A stretch of 64,000 bases of DNA from Erinaceus europaeus (Eukaryota; Chordata; Mammalia; Eulipotyphla; Erinaceidae), in assembly GCF_950295315.1 (NCBI RefSeq), contig NC_080181.1:38841375-38905374 (forward strand). Direction: 5' to 3'. A program made the position numbers and the translations under genes. Of this stretch, positions 22,251 through 33,505 are shown one piece after another (position 1 is the first letter of the stretch; each line of letters opens with the position of its first letter). The notes below the pieces were generated by a model, which saw only the letters and a list, made by a program, of their open reading frames with translations, was not told the DNA's origin and searched no databases.

Positions 22251-22480
22251 GAGATGGGCCTACATGTGAATAAATAGCTCTCACTCATTCTCTCTCTTCC
22301 TCTTTCACTGATCACGTGCATTCCAAACAAGTGGGTGCTCTCGATTTTCCTGAATAAAGTTTAAACTTCCAAAAAAATGTGCTTTCTCCTAAATTCTTTG
22401 TTGGGTTTCTGTGTGAGGAACCTTTAAAAATGTGGGGGACAAATGGTGCAATTTCCCCCAGTATAATATGCTTGGCTAGG
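22040..22480 (+). mobile_element. LTR-like element, local family copy 3
   Basis: AAGTGGGAGTGTTAGCAGG, GTATGGGTGTGGATTAG, GTCTATATAAACTAGTTC (TATA-like), a (CT)n run at 22211-22248, GATTTTCCTGAATAAAGTTT (poly(A) signal) and AAATTCTTTGTTGGGTT. The best preserved of four related copies in the window. Confidence 0.65.
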
Positions 22481-22979
22481 ATGTCTCAAAAATCTTATTT
22501 CAAAAGTTGTATATCCATTGTTATATATATATAGGTATATATATATCCATATTGCTCTCTAGTATTATAGCTCAAAAATAACCAGAGAAAGAGACCTGAA
22601 GCCACATAGAGGACAGGGAGTTACATCAATTTTCATTAATGGGTCGATTCCTACCAGAACTGCATGACCTTTTATGACAGTACCCAGCTTTTATCAGTTT
22701 CAAATTGGGTGTAGCATAAGCTGATTGGTTACAAACAGAGTCAATCAAGGTGTTAACAGCAAAGGTGAAGGAAGATTGGCTGTAATCAAAGCCTGCAACT
22801 CAGGATACTAGAATGAGGAAGTAAGAGTCCATCAGCCACAGTTTCTCTTATTCTGTTAACTATGGATTTTTCATTTCACCAACTCAACAGCTTTTTTAAT
22901 GTCTTGTTGGTATGGCAGTTTAGCACACCATTCCTCATCATTTTTACTGTGCTTTATATATGAGTAAAGTAATTTCCCT

Positions 22980-23432
22980 TGTTGGGCAGCCCCCCTGCTC
23001 CATCCTCCATTGCTGACACTATGGCCTATTTACATAATCATTGTTTTGCCTGAAAGATCCACCTCTTTGATCTGTCTTCTTTCTACCTTGAGACCCACCC
23101 TGCCTGCAGGGTACATTAACCCACCAGTTAAAACCCTAGCAACCATTGCTACGAAAGCTTTCTACCTTCCCACTCTCCTTTTCTCCAAATCCTTGTCTAG
23201 CCATTTCCTTTTCCAACTTGCCACATCCCGCTCTAAATATATAAAAGCGTTGTCTCTGATCAATAAAGACACATTGTGTTCCCTCTCCGCCACGAGTTCC
23301 TGGTCTCTCTCCCGAGTCACTGAGTAAGCAGCAGCCCAGTTTGGCTCTGGTCGAGTTCTCTCCAACCCAGAGATCAAGTGCCCAGGAAGAAACACCCTCA
23401 TACTAGCCCGGCATTCCCTTTAGAGTGTAACA
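22980..23432 (+). mobile_element. Solitary LTR of an endogenous retrovirus (family 2)
   Basis: Begins TGTTGGGCAGCC and ends GAGTGTAACA, giving TG...CA ends over 453 bp. TATATAAAA lies at 23238-23246 and AATAAA at 23262-23267, followed by CTCTCCGCCACGAGTTCC. The flanks CCCT and CCCA are a possible 4-bp target duplication with one mismatch. No internal viral sequence adjoins it, so it looks like a solo LTR. Antisense to GABRG3. Confidence 0.8.
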
Positions 23433-23547
23433 CCCAGAGGAGTAATAAAATGCTAGCAAAGACTATTTGATATACAACACACTACACATAAAAGCTACAT
23501 AGAGAAAATCAAACAATAAGAGGAGTAGGGAGGCTAAGTTCCTGTAC

Positions 23548-23915
23548 TGTTGTTTTCTCTGGGCTGGCTTCACAGGCGGGAGACAGAGACGACCAGGGAC
23601 ACATGGCTGAGTGGAGAAGTAGTATTTCTTTATTCATGAGTGAACGGTTAAAGAAACTAATCTAATCTAATCTAATCATTACACAATTTTTTCCTCCATC
23701 TTTCTCCTCCGGTGGCAGCGTCAGGAACCCAAGAAGTATGTATGGTCGGGGGCGGGAGAAGTAAGAAGCGCGAAAAGGCCAGGACTAAACCAAATCTCCT
23801 GGAGGTAAGGGGAGTGAGACCAAACCAATGTAACAGAATGACTATGTAAATAGACCACAACGTCAAGCAATGTAACAGAAGGGATCCCAGAAGCAGAACT
23901 AGAAGCATACCAATA
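23548..23915 (-). mobile_element. Solitary LTR related to the 26.8-kb LTR
   Basis: Reverse complement begins TATTGGTATGCTTCTAG and ends AGCCCAGAGAAAACAACA. It aligns along its length with 26824-27184. A poly(A) signal, AATAAAGAAATAC, is readable on the minus strand. A pentamer (TCTAA)n at 23660-23676 is expanded relative to the sister LTR. A convincing target duplication is not visible. Confidence 0.8.
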
Positions 23916-23924
23916 CTTGACTAT

Positions 23925-24944
23925 GAATTAAAGGGATACAGATTGGAAGAGAAGTCAAACTCCCTATTTGCAGATGACATGATAGTATACATAGAAAAGC
24001 CTAAAGAACCCAGCAAGAAGCTTTTGGAAATTTTCAGGCAATACAGTAAGGTGTCAGGCTATAAAATTAACATACAAAAGTTAGGGGCATTCTTTTATGC
24101 AAACACTAACTTAGAAGAAGAAGAGATCCAGAAATCATTTCCTTTTACTATAGCAATAAAAACAATAAAGTATCTAGGAATAAATCTAACCAAAGACGCA
24201 AAAAACTTGTATACTGAAAATTATGAGTCACTATTCAAGGAAACAGAAAAAGATAAAAACAAGTGGAAAGATATTCCATGTTCATGGGTTGGGAGAATTA
24301 ACATCATTAAAATGAATATACTACCCAGAAGCATATGCAAACTTAATGCTATCCTCATCAAGATCCAACCATAATTTTTAGGAGAATAGAACAAATGCTA
24401 TAAATGTTTATCTGGAACCAGAAAAGACCCAGAACTACCAAATCAATATTGAGAAGAAAGAACAGAACTGGAGGCATCACACTCCCAGATCTCAAATTGT
24501 ATTATATGGTCATTGTCATTAAAACTGCTTGGTACTGGGACATGAATAGACACACTGACCAGTGGAATAGAATTGAGAGCCCAGAAATAAGCCCCCACAC
24601 CTAAGGACATCTAATCTTTGACAAAGGTGCCCAGACTATCAAATGGGGAAAGATAAGTCTCTTCAACAAATGGTGTTGGAAAAAATGGGTTGAAACCTGC
24701 AGAAGAATGAAGTTGAATCACTATATTTCACCAAACACAAAAGTAAATTCTAAGGGGATCAAGGACTTGGATGTTAGACCAGAATACTTAGAACAAAATA
24801 TTTAAACTAGAATTAGAGGAAAATATTGGCAGAACTCTTTTCTGCATGAATTTTAAAGACATCTTCAGTGAAGCAAATCCAATTAAAAAAAAGACTAAGG
24901 CAAGAATAAACCAATGGGACTACATCAAATTATAAAGCTTCTGC

Positions 24945-24975
<31 letters not shown>

Positions 24976-25725
24976 CCTAGTATCAAAACAAAGAGACCCC
25001 TCACAGAATGGAAGAAGATCTTTACATGCCATACATCAGACAAGAGGCTAATAACCAAAATATATAGAGTTTGACAAACTCAACAACAAGAAAACAAATG
25101 ACCCCATCCAAAAATCGGGAGAGGACATGGACAAAATACTCACACAGAAGGGATTCAAAAGTTGAAAAACATATGAAAAATGCTCCAACATATTGATTGG
25201 CAGAGAAATGCAAATAAATACAACAATGAGATACCACTTCACTCCTGTGAGAATGTCATACATCAGAAAAAGTAACAGCAACAAAGGCTGGAGAGGTTTT
25301 GATGTCAAAGGAACCCTCCTTCACTGCTGGTGGGAATGTCAGTTGCTGGAGAACAGTCTGGAGAACTCACAGAAGTCTAGAACTGGACCCTATGATTCCT
25401 CTCCTGGGGATATATCCTAAGGAACCCAACACACCCATCCAAAAAGATTTATGTATACCCATGTACATAGCAGCACAATTTGTAATAGCCAAAACCTGGA
25501 AGCAACCCAGGTGTCCAACAACAGATGAGTGGCTGAGCAAGGTATGGTATATATACAAAATGGAATACTACTCATACTATTAATAATGGTGATTTCACCA
25601 TTTTCATCTCATCTTGGATGGAGCTTGAAGAGATCATTTTAAGTGAAATAAGTCAGAAACAGAAGGATGAATGTGGGATGATCTCATACATATGCAAAAT
25701 TTGAAAAACAAGATCAGAAAAGAAA
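23925..25725 (+). pseudogene. 5'-truncated L1, decayed ORF2 C-terminal half
   Basis: Starts inside the RT domain: GIQIGR-like sequence, then [17 protein letters not shown] and KVSGYKINIQK. It continues through PCSWVGRINIIKMNIL and [23 protein letters not shown]. Frames break near 24375, 24605 and after. A run of about 27 A residues (24950-24977) sits inside what should be coding sequence. It ends near 25725 at the equivalent of the ORF2 terminus. Confidence 0.88.
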
Positions 25726-25732
25726 AATCTAA

Positions 25733-25987
25733 GGGGGGGCAGGTGGTGATGCAGCGGGTTAAGTGCACATAGTACTAAGTACAAGGACTGGCACAAGGAT
25801 CCTGGTTCAAGCCCCAGGCTCCCCACCTGCAGGGGGATCACTTCACAGGCGGTGAGACAGGTCTGCAGGTGTCTATCTTTCTCTCCCCTCTCTGTCTTCC
25901 CCTCCTCTCTCGATTTCTCTCTGTTCTATCCAACAATAATGGCAATGGAAACAAAATGGAAAAACAACAGCCTCCAGGAGCAGTGGG
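25733..25987 (+). repeat. SINE-A
   Basis: GGGGGCAGGTGGTGATGCAGCGG head, CCTGGTTCAAGCCCC B box, CACTTCACAGGCGGTGAGAC, CCAACAATAATGGCAATG, CCTCCAGGAGCAGTGG. It lies at the junction of two L1 fragments. Confidence 0.9.
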
Positions 25988-26300
25988 GTTGTCTGTCCAG
26001 GGAAGTCTGGTTAGCATCATGCTGGAACCTGGTGGCTGAAAAGAGAGTTAACATATAAAGCCAAACAAGTTGTTGACTAATCATGAACCTAAAGGCTGGA
26101 ATAGTGCAGATGAAGAGTTGGGGGGGGGGGACCCAAAACCTAGATATAGACCAGGTCCCATGATATACGGCATATGTTCACATGTATCGTATCCATAAAT
26201 CAGGGCAAAACATATACCTGAAAGCAAAAGTGCACAATGGTCTGCACCGTATCAGTATGAAGTTTATAATGAAATTGTGTCTGCTTAGACTTAGATACCC
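25988..26300. mobile_element. L1 3' UTR fragment with an inversion
   Basis: 25988-26122 is L1 3' UTR in minus orientation (reverse of CTTTTCAGCCACCAGGTTCC). After a G run, 26138-26260 is an upstream part of the same UTR in plus orientation (CCTAGATATAGACCAGG, TATACCTGAAAGCAAAAG). The opposed pieces resemble a twin-priming inversion or a later rearrangement. Confidence 0.7.
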
Positions 26301-26439
26301 TCCTCATCTATTTCCTATTATACTTTCCTCATTCACTCCCAAGCTATCCTTATCAAAGCAAGGACTACAAAAGCTGAATAAGGGAAAGAGACTGGCAACT
26401 TTAATGATGACTCTTTAGTCACTATCAGGCCACCCCATC

Positions 26440-26823
26440 AGCTGGGGCCCTATTCAAAGAGTCCTGAGATTCCCAAACAGACATGATGGGCCTAGACCTT
26501 GAATAAATCCCTCTCTCCATTGTTACTGGTCATCTCTATCAGGAACAACAAAACAGACCTTTTTGTGGGCCCTCATAGGACCTTGCCCTCAACTCGGATC
26601 AGCAACAGTTCCATCCACTGAAGGGAGGCTGGACAACATACTGTGTGCTAGACCTGAGGAAGATGGGTCCTGAAATTGGGGCAGCTTGGAACATTCCTAC
26701 TCATGACCACATAATGTGAGCTCAGATCTATAGGGAAGCAGAGATCACATAGGCTCCTAAGACGATATAGGTTCCTGTTCAGCCCACACTCTTGATACTA
26801 TGGTTAAAAATAAAGGGGGGAAT
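26440..26823 (+). other. Retroelement-derived region ending in an ERV 3' internal segment and PPT
   Basis: The last ~65 bp (GATATAGGTTCCTG to AAATAAAGGGGGGAAT) match the minus-strand segment just before the 3' LTR at 56623, including the purine tract. The upstream part is retroelement-like but I cannot tell L1 UTR from ERV remnant. Confidence 0.55.
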
Positions 26824-27184
26824 TGTTGGTATGCTTCCAGTTCTGCTGCTGGGATCCCTTCTATTACATTGCTTGACGTTGTGGTCTATTTACATGGTCA
26901 TTCTGTTACATTGGTTTGGTCTCACTCCCCTGCCTCTGGGAGATTTGGTTTAGCCCTTGCTAGTTTCACACTCCTTCCTTCTCCCCGTCCCCTATCCTAC
27001 ATACTTCCTGGGTTCCGGACACTGCAGCCAGAAGAGAAAGATGCAGGAAAAAATGTGTGGTGATTAGATTGGATTAGTTTTTTGAATTGTTGGCTCGTGA
27101 ATAAAGAAATACAGCTTCTCCGCTCAGCCTTGTGTCCCTGGTCGTCTGTTACCCGCCCGTGAAGCCAGCCCGGCGAAAACAACA
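26824..27184 (+). mobile_element. 3' LTR of a class II-like endogenous retrovirus
   Basis: Begins TGTTGGTATGCTTCC directly after a polypurine tract and ends CGGCGAAAACAACA. It contains CATTGGTTTGGTCTC, GTGAATAAAGAAATACAGC (poly(A) signal) and CGTCTGTTACCCGCCC. Sister to 23548-23915 and a more distant relative of the paired LTRs at 56.3 and 58.3 kb. It is followed by TCACCGGCCCTTTGG, which looks like L1 3' UTR. Confidence 0.82.
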
Positions 27185-27601
27185 TAAATCACCGGCCCTT
27201 TGGAACATAACCAACTGACAAATTTAACCAACAATGCTAACTTCTGAATCTTTTGCCTAGACATATTTCATGGATAAGCAATCAAGAAATGCCATGAAAA
27301 GTGTCTCCTGCCATCACCAACAGGCCTGTGGACTCTGAAAGAAATGAAATTAGTTGTTCAACACCTGGAAATCTTCATTTCTACCTCTTCCTTTAAAAAC
27401 TCCCTATATAGGACCAGTTGCAGAATGCCCTGTAAACCTCAACATGGGACACCTGCCTGGTACCACAGAAAGCCAAACTTGGTCACACTAGCTTTTGCAA
27501 ACAGGGAAAATGCTCTACTGGCTTTCAAACACTCTGTTGGGAAATGGACTGTCTTCTTAAAACCCTAAAAAGTTTATCTGACTTCTCCATTAAGGATAAA
27601 G

Positions 27602-27914
27602 TGAAATAGATAAAGAAAGGCCAGGCTAACTGTAGACAAGGGGAATGCCACTGCCTTATATGGGAACATATGCCAAGATATGTGTGACTGTAAGAGCCAA
27701 CTGCTAATAATCTATTCCTGCACTTCCTACTTACTATGCACCAATGAAATCATGCCAAGTCACTCAGAGACCTGTCCTGCAGGTATAAATAACCTATAGA
27801 ACAAAGGCTGGAGGCTGGTGCTCTCTTTTGGAAAGATTTGACACCAAGCCCATTGGTGTAAATAAAGTTTCTCCTTTTCCAATATTTAGTTCTCTGGTCT
27901 CCTTTGCTGCTTCA
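27602..27914 (+). mobile_element. LTR (family 3), copy 1
   Basis: Shares a colinear ~310-bp block with 44216-44525: GGCCAGGCTAACTGTAG, GTGACTGTAAGAGCCAAC, GCAGGTATAAATAACC (TATA-like), GTGTAAATAAAGTTTCTCC (poly(A) signal) and TTTAGTTCTCTGGTCTCC. TG...CA ends are plausible. The segment 27240-27600 before it is unassigned. Confidence 0.72.
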
Positions 27915-28019
27915 AAAGTAGGGGGAGGAAAAAAAAAAGCCAGGCCTTGGATTTGGAAACAGTCAGGGTGTGGTTGAAGGCTTTTGGATTTTCCCATCTC
28001 TTAGTCCTTGGTTCCTAAC

Positions 28020-29205
28020 ATCTCCTAGAAGAAAGTCTATATTCTGTCTTAACTATTCTTCATGATTTTCAGAGGGCAAGGTCACAAGGGATAGGATGGG
28101 GGATGTGACTGATTCCCTGGAGCTTTTCTTTTGTCCCCAGATTAGGTTTCACCATATTAATTGTCCCTTCAGTCATTTCCTCCCAGGGTCATATTAGACA
28201 GTTTTTTCCTTTGTAGTTGGATTTCACCTACAGTGGTTTCTCTTAATACTGGCTCCAGGCAAAGATTACTATAGAGGAAAACTGAATCTGGAGAATCAGT
28301 TGCTGAGTTCAGGGTGTTGAACCACCCTGCACAAGCTGTTATCTTGGCCTTTGCATTCTTTAGTTTCTTTTTTTAAATATATGCATTTATATTTTGACAG
28401 GTCAGAAAGAAATAGAGAGATGCCTGCAGCAGTGCTTCACCACTTGTGAAGCTTCCCCACAACAGGTAGAATGAACATTCTTTAGTTTTTCTTATCTGCA
28501 AAAGAAGGATAGCAGGTGGGGAGGGAGGTCAGAATGTGCTTCCCTTTGCATTAACAGGAAACACAAGCAGACGAGGATTGTGACTGCTATCTGGTCACCA
28601 GTTAGTACTGCATGTGGCCTCAGCAGAAAGGGAAAACCAACTGTGACTTTGGGAATCCTTGTGTCTCTGCAGGGACAGTACGGAGACACACTGACACTGA
28701 GATTTATCACCTAGAATTGACATTTACGTTTCTCCCAAGTTAATTACATCAGGATGGTGGAGCCTTTTAAAACTGAAAACCAGCCAGCTTTCTCAGATGT
28801 CATAACATCACTGCCTAGCAGAGACATTTCATTTCCATAGTAATCGCTTTTGCTCCATTATAGTTATAGTAGACAGGTGCCATAGATAAAGAGCCCTGTG
28901 CAACTAAAAGTTATACCTTAGATGGTTTACTGGGCCAGAGCCATATCTCTGCAAAATGCAACTGGAATGTGTTTCCTCTTTTATTAACAATAACACTCAT
29001 GGTCATAGTTGTCAAGAGAGCTTCTTCTTGATTCAAACCATTCAGCAGGTAAACTCACCATACTGGGTGTCATTAGCTGTGGAAGGCATGGAGGAAAACA
29101 GCCTACCGCCCACATTCAGGGTCACTCAAGATTAAATGGGATAATGACCTTAAGTAATTAAAGCAGTGCCTGGCACATACTAAATCCACATCAATATTGG
29201 AAAGA
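28020..29205. other. Intronic stretch, mostly single-copy looking
   Basis: Apart from a partial reverse SINE at 28365-28470 (GTGCTTCACCACTTGTGAAGC), nothing is recognised. I looked for the next GABRG3 exon here without success. Confidence 0.5.
28365..28470 (-). repeat. Partial SINE-B
   Basis: Body fragment with TTCACCACTTGTGAAGCTTCC and a T-rich left end. The head is absent. Confidence 0.75.
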
Positions 29206-29402
29206 GGGGCCAGGTGGTGGTGCATTTGGTTAAGTGCACATATTACAAGGACATAGGCTCAAGCCCCTGGGCCCCACATAAAGGGGAAAAAGATTCACGA
29301 GTGGTGAAGCAGGGCTACAGGTAACTCTCTGTCTCTCTCCTCTATCTCCCCCTCCTCTCTGTCTTTCTCTAATAATAAATTAAATAAATATTTTAAATAC
29401 AT
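29206..29402 (+). repeat. SINE-B
   Basis: GGGGCCAGGTGGTGGTGCATTTGG, GGCTCAAGCCCCTGG B box, TTCACGAGTGGTGAAGCAGG, TAATAAATTAAATAAATA. Confidence 0.9.
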
Positions 29403-29408
29403 ATTAGA

Positions 29409-29712
29409 GGGGGTCGGGTGGTAGCACAGTGGGTTAAGTGCACATGGCATGAAACTCCAGAACTGGTATAAGGATCCTGATTCAAGCTCCTAGCTCCCCA
29501 CCTGCAGGGGAGTCACTTCACAAACAGTGAAGCAGATTTGCAAGTGTGTGTCTTTCTCTCCACCTCTCTATCTTCCCCTTCTCTCTCAATTTCTCTCTGT
29601 CCTATCTGGTAACAACGACATCAATAACAAGAGTAATAAGAACCACAACGATAAAAACAACAAGAGCAACAAAAAGGAAAATAAATAAATAAAATATTTT
29701 TTAAAGAGAAGG
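29409..29712 (+). repeat. SINE-A
   Basis: GGGGGTCGGGTGGTAGCACAG, CTGATTCAAGCTCC B box, GTCACTTCACAAACAGTG, GGTAACAACGACATCAATAA, AATAAATAAAATA. Confidence 0.92.
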
Positions 29713-29763
29713 AATATATATATTAGAAATTAGAAGGAATATATATATTAGAAATTAGAAGGA

Positions 29764-29801
<38 letters not shown>

Positions 29802-29820
29802 TAGGAAATATATATATTAG
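29713..29820 (+). repeat. AT-rich tandem repeat
   Basis: Three GAAATTAGAAGGAATATATATA-like units followed by a long (TA)n stretch. Confidence 0.9.
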
Positions 29821-30224
29821 AAAGAAATGAAGGTTTCCCATTTCTAACACTGAGTTCAGCTTAACATTAGCCCTGAGCCCCATCCCAGGTCTGAGCAGGG
29901 AGAGGGCTGGGACATCCTCACACACAGAGTGGTTCACATTCTAGTTTTAACATTAAAAAAAAACAACCAAAAAACATTTAAGTACTGTTTTAAAGAATGT
30001 ATGTAAAAAGGTATTATGACTTCACTAGTTAACTTCCCCAAATATTTTTTTTATTATTATTAAGACTCTGGATGGTAAAAAATATTTTAAAGCAAATTAC
30101 ATATATGTATATTCACTTTAAAAAGCCTCAAACCACCCCCTCTTCCTATTATTAGGGGCAGTGCTGAGACACAAGAGACCTGAAGCTCCAAATAGCATGG
30201 ACACGGATACTTTCTTCTGTGTTT

Positions 30225-30560
30225 CCTCTTACAAATGTTTCCTCTTACAAATGGGGAAGAACTTAAAAGGAGCACCAGATAAGTGAAAGAAGGAAGGACC
30301 CAGAAGTTGTAATAAGTAAGGCTGTGGCTTAGAAAGGAAGTAAAGATGGGGCCTCAAAAATTTATAAAAGAACCAGCAGAGTCACCATTTCCTCTCCTCT
30401 CTTTCTCCCCCACCTATTTTTGACCACACGTTTTCCAATAAGTGTGTTCTCACTTTTTCTGAATAAAAAAGTAAATTACTGAAACTATGAACTCCTCCAA
30501 AATTATTTGTTAATAAGACCATAATGAATCTTTAACCATGAGGGAAAAGCTATCCCAACC
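30225..30560 (+). mobile_element. LTR-like element, local family copy 4
   Basis: GGCTGTGGCTTAGAAAGGAAG, AAATTTATAAAAGAACC (TATA-like), CT stretch, TTTTTCTGAATAAAAAAG (poly(A) signal) and CCAAAATTATTTGTTAATA. The most diverged of the four. Confidence 0.55.
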
Positions 30561-30789
30561 CTCTCTTCCTTTGGCTACATGTTGGCAAGCCAGCCAGGAA
30601 AAGCTAAGTTCAGGAAATGCTTAAAGTCTTATTCTTTTCTCACAAAACGACCCTTCCCCCCCCCCCCACTATAACACGACATCATTTTTTTCTTTAGTAA
30701 AGCTACACATATGAACACAATAAAGCAAATGTTCTGAAATACACAATAAATAATCAATATAGATCTAAAGGTCATACATATTACAATTT

Positions 30790-30920
30790 TCATGACAGAG
30801 AGAGAGAGAGACACCAGAGTGCTGGCCAACTCTGGCATATGGTGGTGCTAGGAATCAAAATGTTGAGGACCTTGGGCACAAGTGCACTTACCTAGTGCAC
30901 TACTTCTGCTCTGTCCCACC
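30790..30920 (-). repeat. SINE-C, partial
   Basis: AGAGAGAGACACCAGAGTGC, ATATGGTGGTGCTAGGAATC, the reverse of the SINE-C middle and B box. Confidence 0.65.
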
Positions 30921-31107
30921 AGTTCATCAATCATTTCTTAAATAATTGTTTAGGGAGTCAAACGTTAATTCTTTCCATTTCTCAGGGTAATGCCCTAATC
31001 AGCCTGTCCTTCTTTATCCTTCAAAACAAGTCCTAGGGCAGAAATGTTTCTATCATTCTATGTTCCCAAGAATTAATTTTTGAGAGGAATGAATTGTATA
31101 AAATTAT

Positions 31108-31380
31108 GTGACAGAGTGGGTCTGGCGGTAGTGCAGCAGGTTAAGCCAGGTGGCACAAAGCGCAATGACCTGTGTAAGGATCCTGGTTCGATCCCCCAGC
31201 TCCCCACCTGCAGGGGCGTCGCTTCACAGGCGGTGAAGCAGGTGTGCAGGTGTCTGTCTTTCTCTCCCCCTCCTCTCTCCATTTCTCTCTGTCCTATCTG
31301 ACAATGATGACAATAAGAATAACTACAACAATAAAACAACAAGGGCAACAAAAGGGAATAAATAAATATTTTTTAAAAAC
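31108..31380 (+). repeat. SINE-A
   Basis: GGGTCTGGCGGTAGTGCAGC, CCTGGTTCGATCCCCC B box, GCGTCGCTTCACAGGCGG, ACAATAAAACAACAAGGGC, GAATAAATAAATATTTTTT. Near-consensus. Confidence 0.93.
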
Positions 31381-31384
31381 TTAA

Positions 31385-32030
31385 AAAAAGAAAAAAATAT
31401 ATATGTAACAGAACTACAAAAGATGTAGAGGGAGATTTTTTTTCTTTAGTCATTGCTTTGCATGGTTTCTCCTGTAGACTCTTCAGGGTATGTTTATAAA
31501 CTCTGAGTAAAATAACATATGTTGGATGAACTAGAAAGTTTTTCCACCATAAACCAAAGAGGTGATGACCTTGCAATTATATTCAAAGTCGTTATTCTTG
31601 GAGTTTTTATTCCAACTCCACTTAGTTCAATTTTTGCTTTTTGCAAGATATAAGAAACACGTAGGGTGTCTGATCTTGTTGTACAGAATTTTCCTCAGTA
31701 ACTCCAAGAGTGTTCAGTAGTTATATCAACTCTACTTGAGTTATGACTGTGAACTTGAGGGCAGGAATATCTATATGCTATAAATGCTCACATCAGCTAT
31801 ATATAAGTGTATATACGGAAAGGAGGGATATTGGAAGAACTCAAGAGTAGCCTGAGACATCACAGATATTTCACAGTTCCAGATGTATAACTTCAGACTT
31901 TAATAGCAGACCTCTTCCTCTCATTTTAAATGAACTGAATAATAACAATGACATGTGTCACTTTGAATTAGTGTTTTCATGTGCTTTGATATATGACTAG
32001 GAGTGATATTGCTGAGCTATAAGAGTTTTT
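31385..32030. other. Intronic stretch, nothing recognised
   Basis: No exon or repeat recognised. Confidence 0.45.
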
Positions 32031-32035
32031 CATCT

Positions 32036-32356
32036 TTATTTCTTATTTTATTTTATTTTATTTTTATTTATTTGTTTACTTATTTATTTATTTTCCCTTT
32101 TGTTGCCCTTGTTTTTATTGTTGTTGTAGTTTTTATTGTTGTTATTGATGTTGTCATTGTTAGGGCAGAGAAAAATGGAGAGCGGAGGGGAAGACAGGAG
32201 GAGAGAAAGACAGACACTTGCACACCTGCTTTACCGCTTGTGAAGCGACTCCTCTGAAAGTGGGGAGCCAGGAGCTCCAACCGGGATCCTTACACCGGCC
32301 CTTGTGTTTCGTGCCACCTGCGTTTAACCCGCTGCGCTACCACCCGACTCCCCTTC
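32036..32356 (-). repeat. SINE-A, near-complete
   Basis: Plus strand runs from (TTTTA)n and TTTTGTTGCCCTTGTTTTT through CACCTGCTTTACCGC, CCGGGATCCTTACACCGGCC to GCTGCGCTACCACCCGACTC. The Pol III boxes are intact on the minus strand. Confidence 0.94.
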
Positions 32357-32830
32357 ATCTGTATTTCTTTGGGAACTTTCCATCATGTTTTCCATACAGG
32401 ATACATGAGATTCCATTCCTACCAACAGTATTACAGTTTCTTTTTCTCTGTCACTGCCCTTAACAGCATTATCACTTATTTAGTTGATTATACTAAGTGA
32501 AATAAGCAATGAGGTGAAAGACTACAGATGGTTTTGTTTACATGTGGAATACAGATAATTGAAACACATGAAGTTCAAAATAGAAAGACAGTTACAGAGA
32601 TAGAGAGATAGAGACTAGCCAAACAGTCTCTAAGAATGTGAAAACTATGGGGGAGTTAATGTTATCTCATCATTCTTTTTATTTGCATTTCTTTAATAAC
32701 CAGTGACTTGGGGCATTTTCTTTCATATGTTGGCAATCTGGTTATTTCCTTTGATGAAGTTTCTATCTACATCTTCTCCATATTTTTTTTAAATGGTGTT
32801 CTTTATTTTTGTATGTGAGGAGCTCAGAAA
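32356..32830. mobile_element. Ancient L1 remnants, mixed orientation
   Basis: TTCCATACAGGATACATGAG-type sequence and the block at 32650-32830 read as antisense L1. TAAGTGAAATAAGCAATGAGG at about 32495 reads as sense L1 3' end. Heavily decayed. Confidence 0.5.
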
Positions 32831-32841
32831 ATGCTATCACA

Positions 32842-32990
32842 AGATGAAGAGATAGCATAATAGTTATGCAAAAAACAAACAAAAAAACGCTTTTCATGCT
32901 GAAGCTCCAAAGATATAAGCCAGAGCTGATTAGTATTCTCCTCCACCCCTCTCTAAAATAAAATATATTTTTAATAACTCAGCATCCAAA
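32842..32990 (+). repeat. SINE-C
   Basis: GATAGCATAATAGTTATGC, TTTTCATGCTGAAGCTCC, ATAAGCCAGAGCTGATTAG, CTCTAAAATAAAATA. Confidence 0.75.
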
Positions 32991-32999
32991 AACAAACAT

Positions 33000-33505
33000 A
33001 TTTTTGGTTCCCTGCATTGGCAGATTTCCTTTTCTTCTTCTAGCGTTTGCCAGATTTCCTTAAACTGCACTGACAAGAATCAGCCCAGTGAGCACATTGC
33101 TGATGAGTTCTAGGGAGAAGGGATCATTCCGTTGGGCTTCTAACACTGTCACTCAGTCTAGTGTTTGCAGAAACTTTCACATAGCAGGATGTACACACAG
33201 AAGTGCACACTGAATTGGTGAAGGGACCTCCAGCAGGTTGATGGCTACTCAGGCTTGCGTATTTTATTTTCCTTTGAAGACTTTCCCTGTGCAATGTGTC
33301 TTCCACAGCTGTGCATCCATGGCAACTCCAACACTAAAAATAGTCTCATGCCTAAACTTGCCATCCATTGTACTGCCCTCTACATTTTGGCTCCTTGATT
33401 ACTTCACCCCTGAATCTATATGAGGTATGCAGCTAGTCTCTTCCATCAGCTATAACTTGCTACCATTCCTACCTTGCAGTTGGGAAGAGAGAGGTGTGGA
33501 GAGGC
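33000..33505. other. Intronic stretch, nothing recognised
   Basis: No recognised exon or repeat. Confidence 0.45.
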
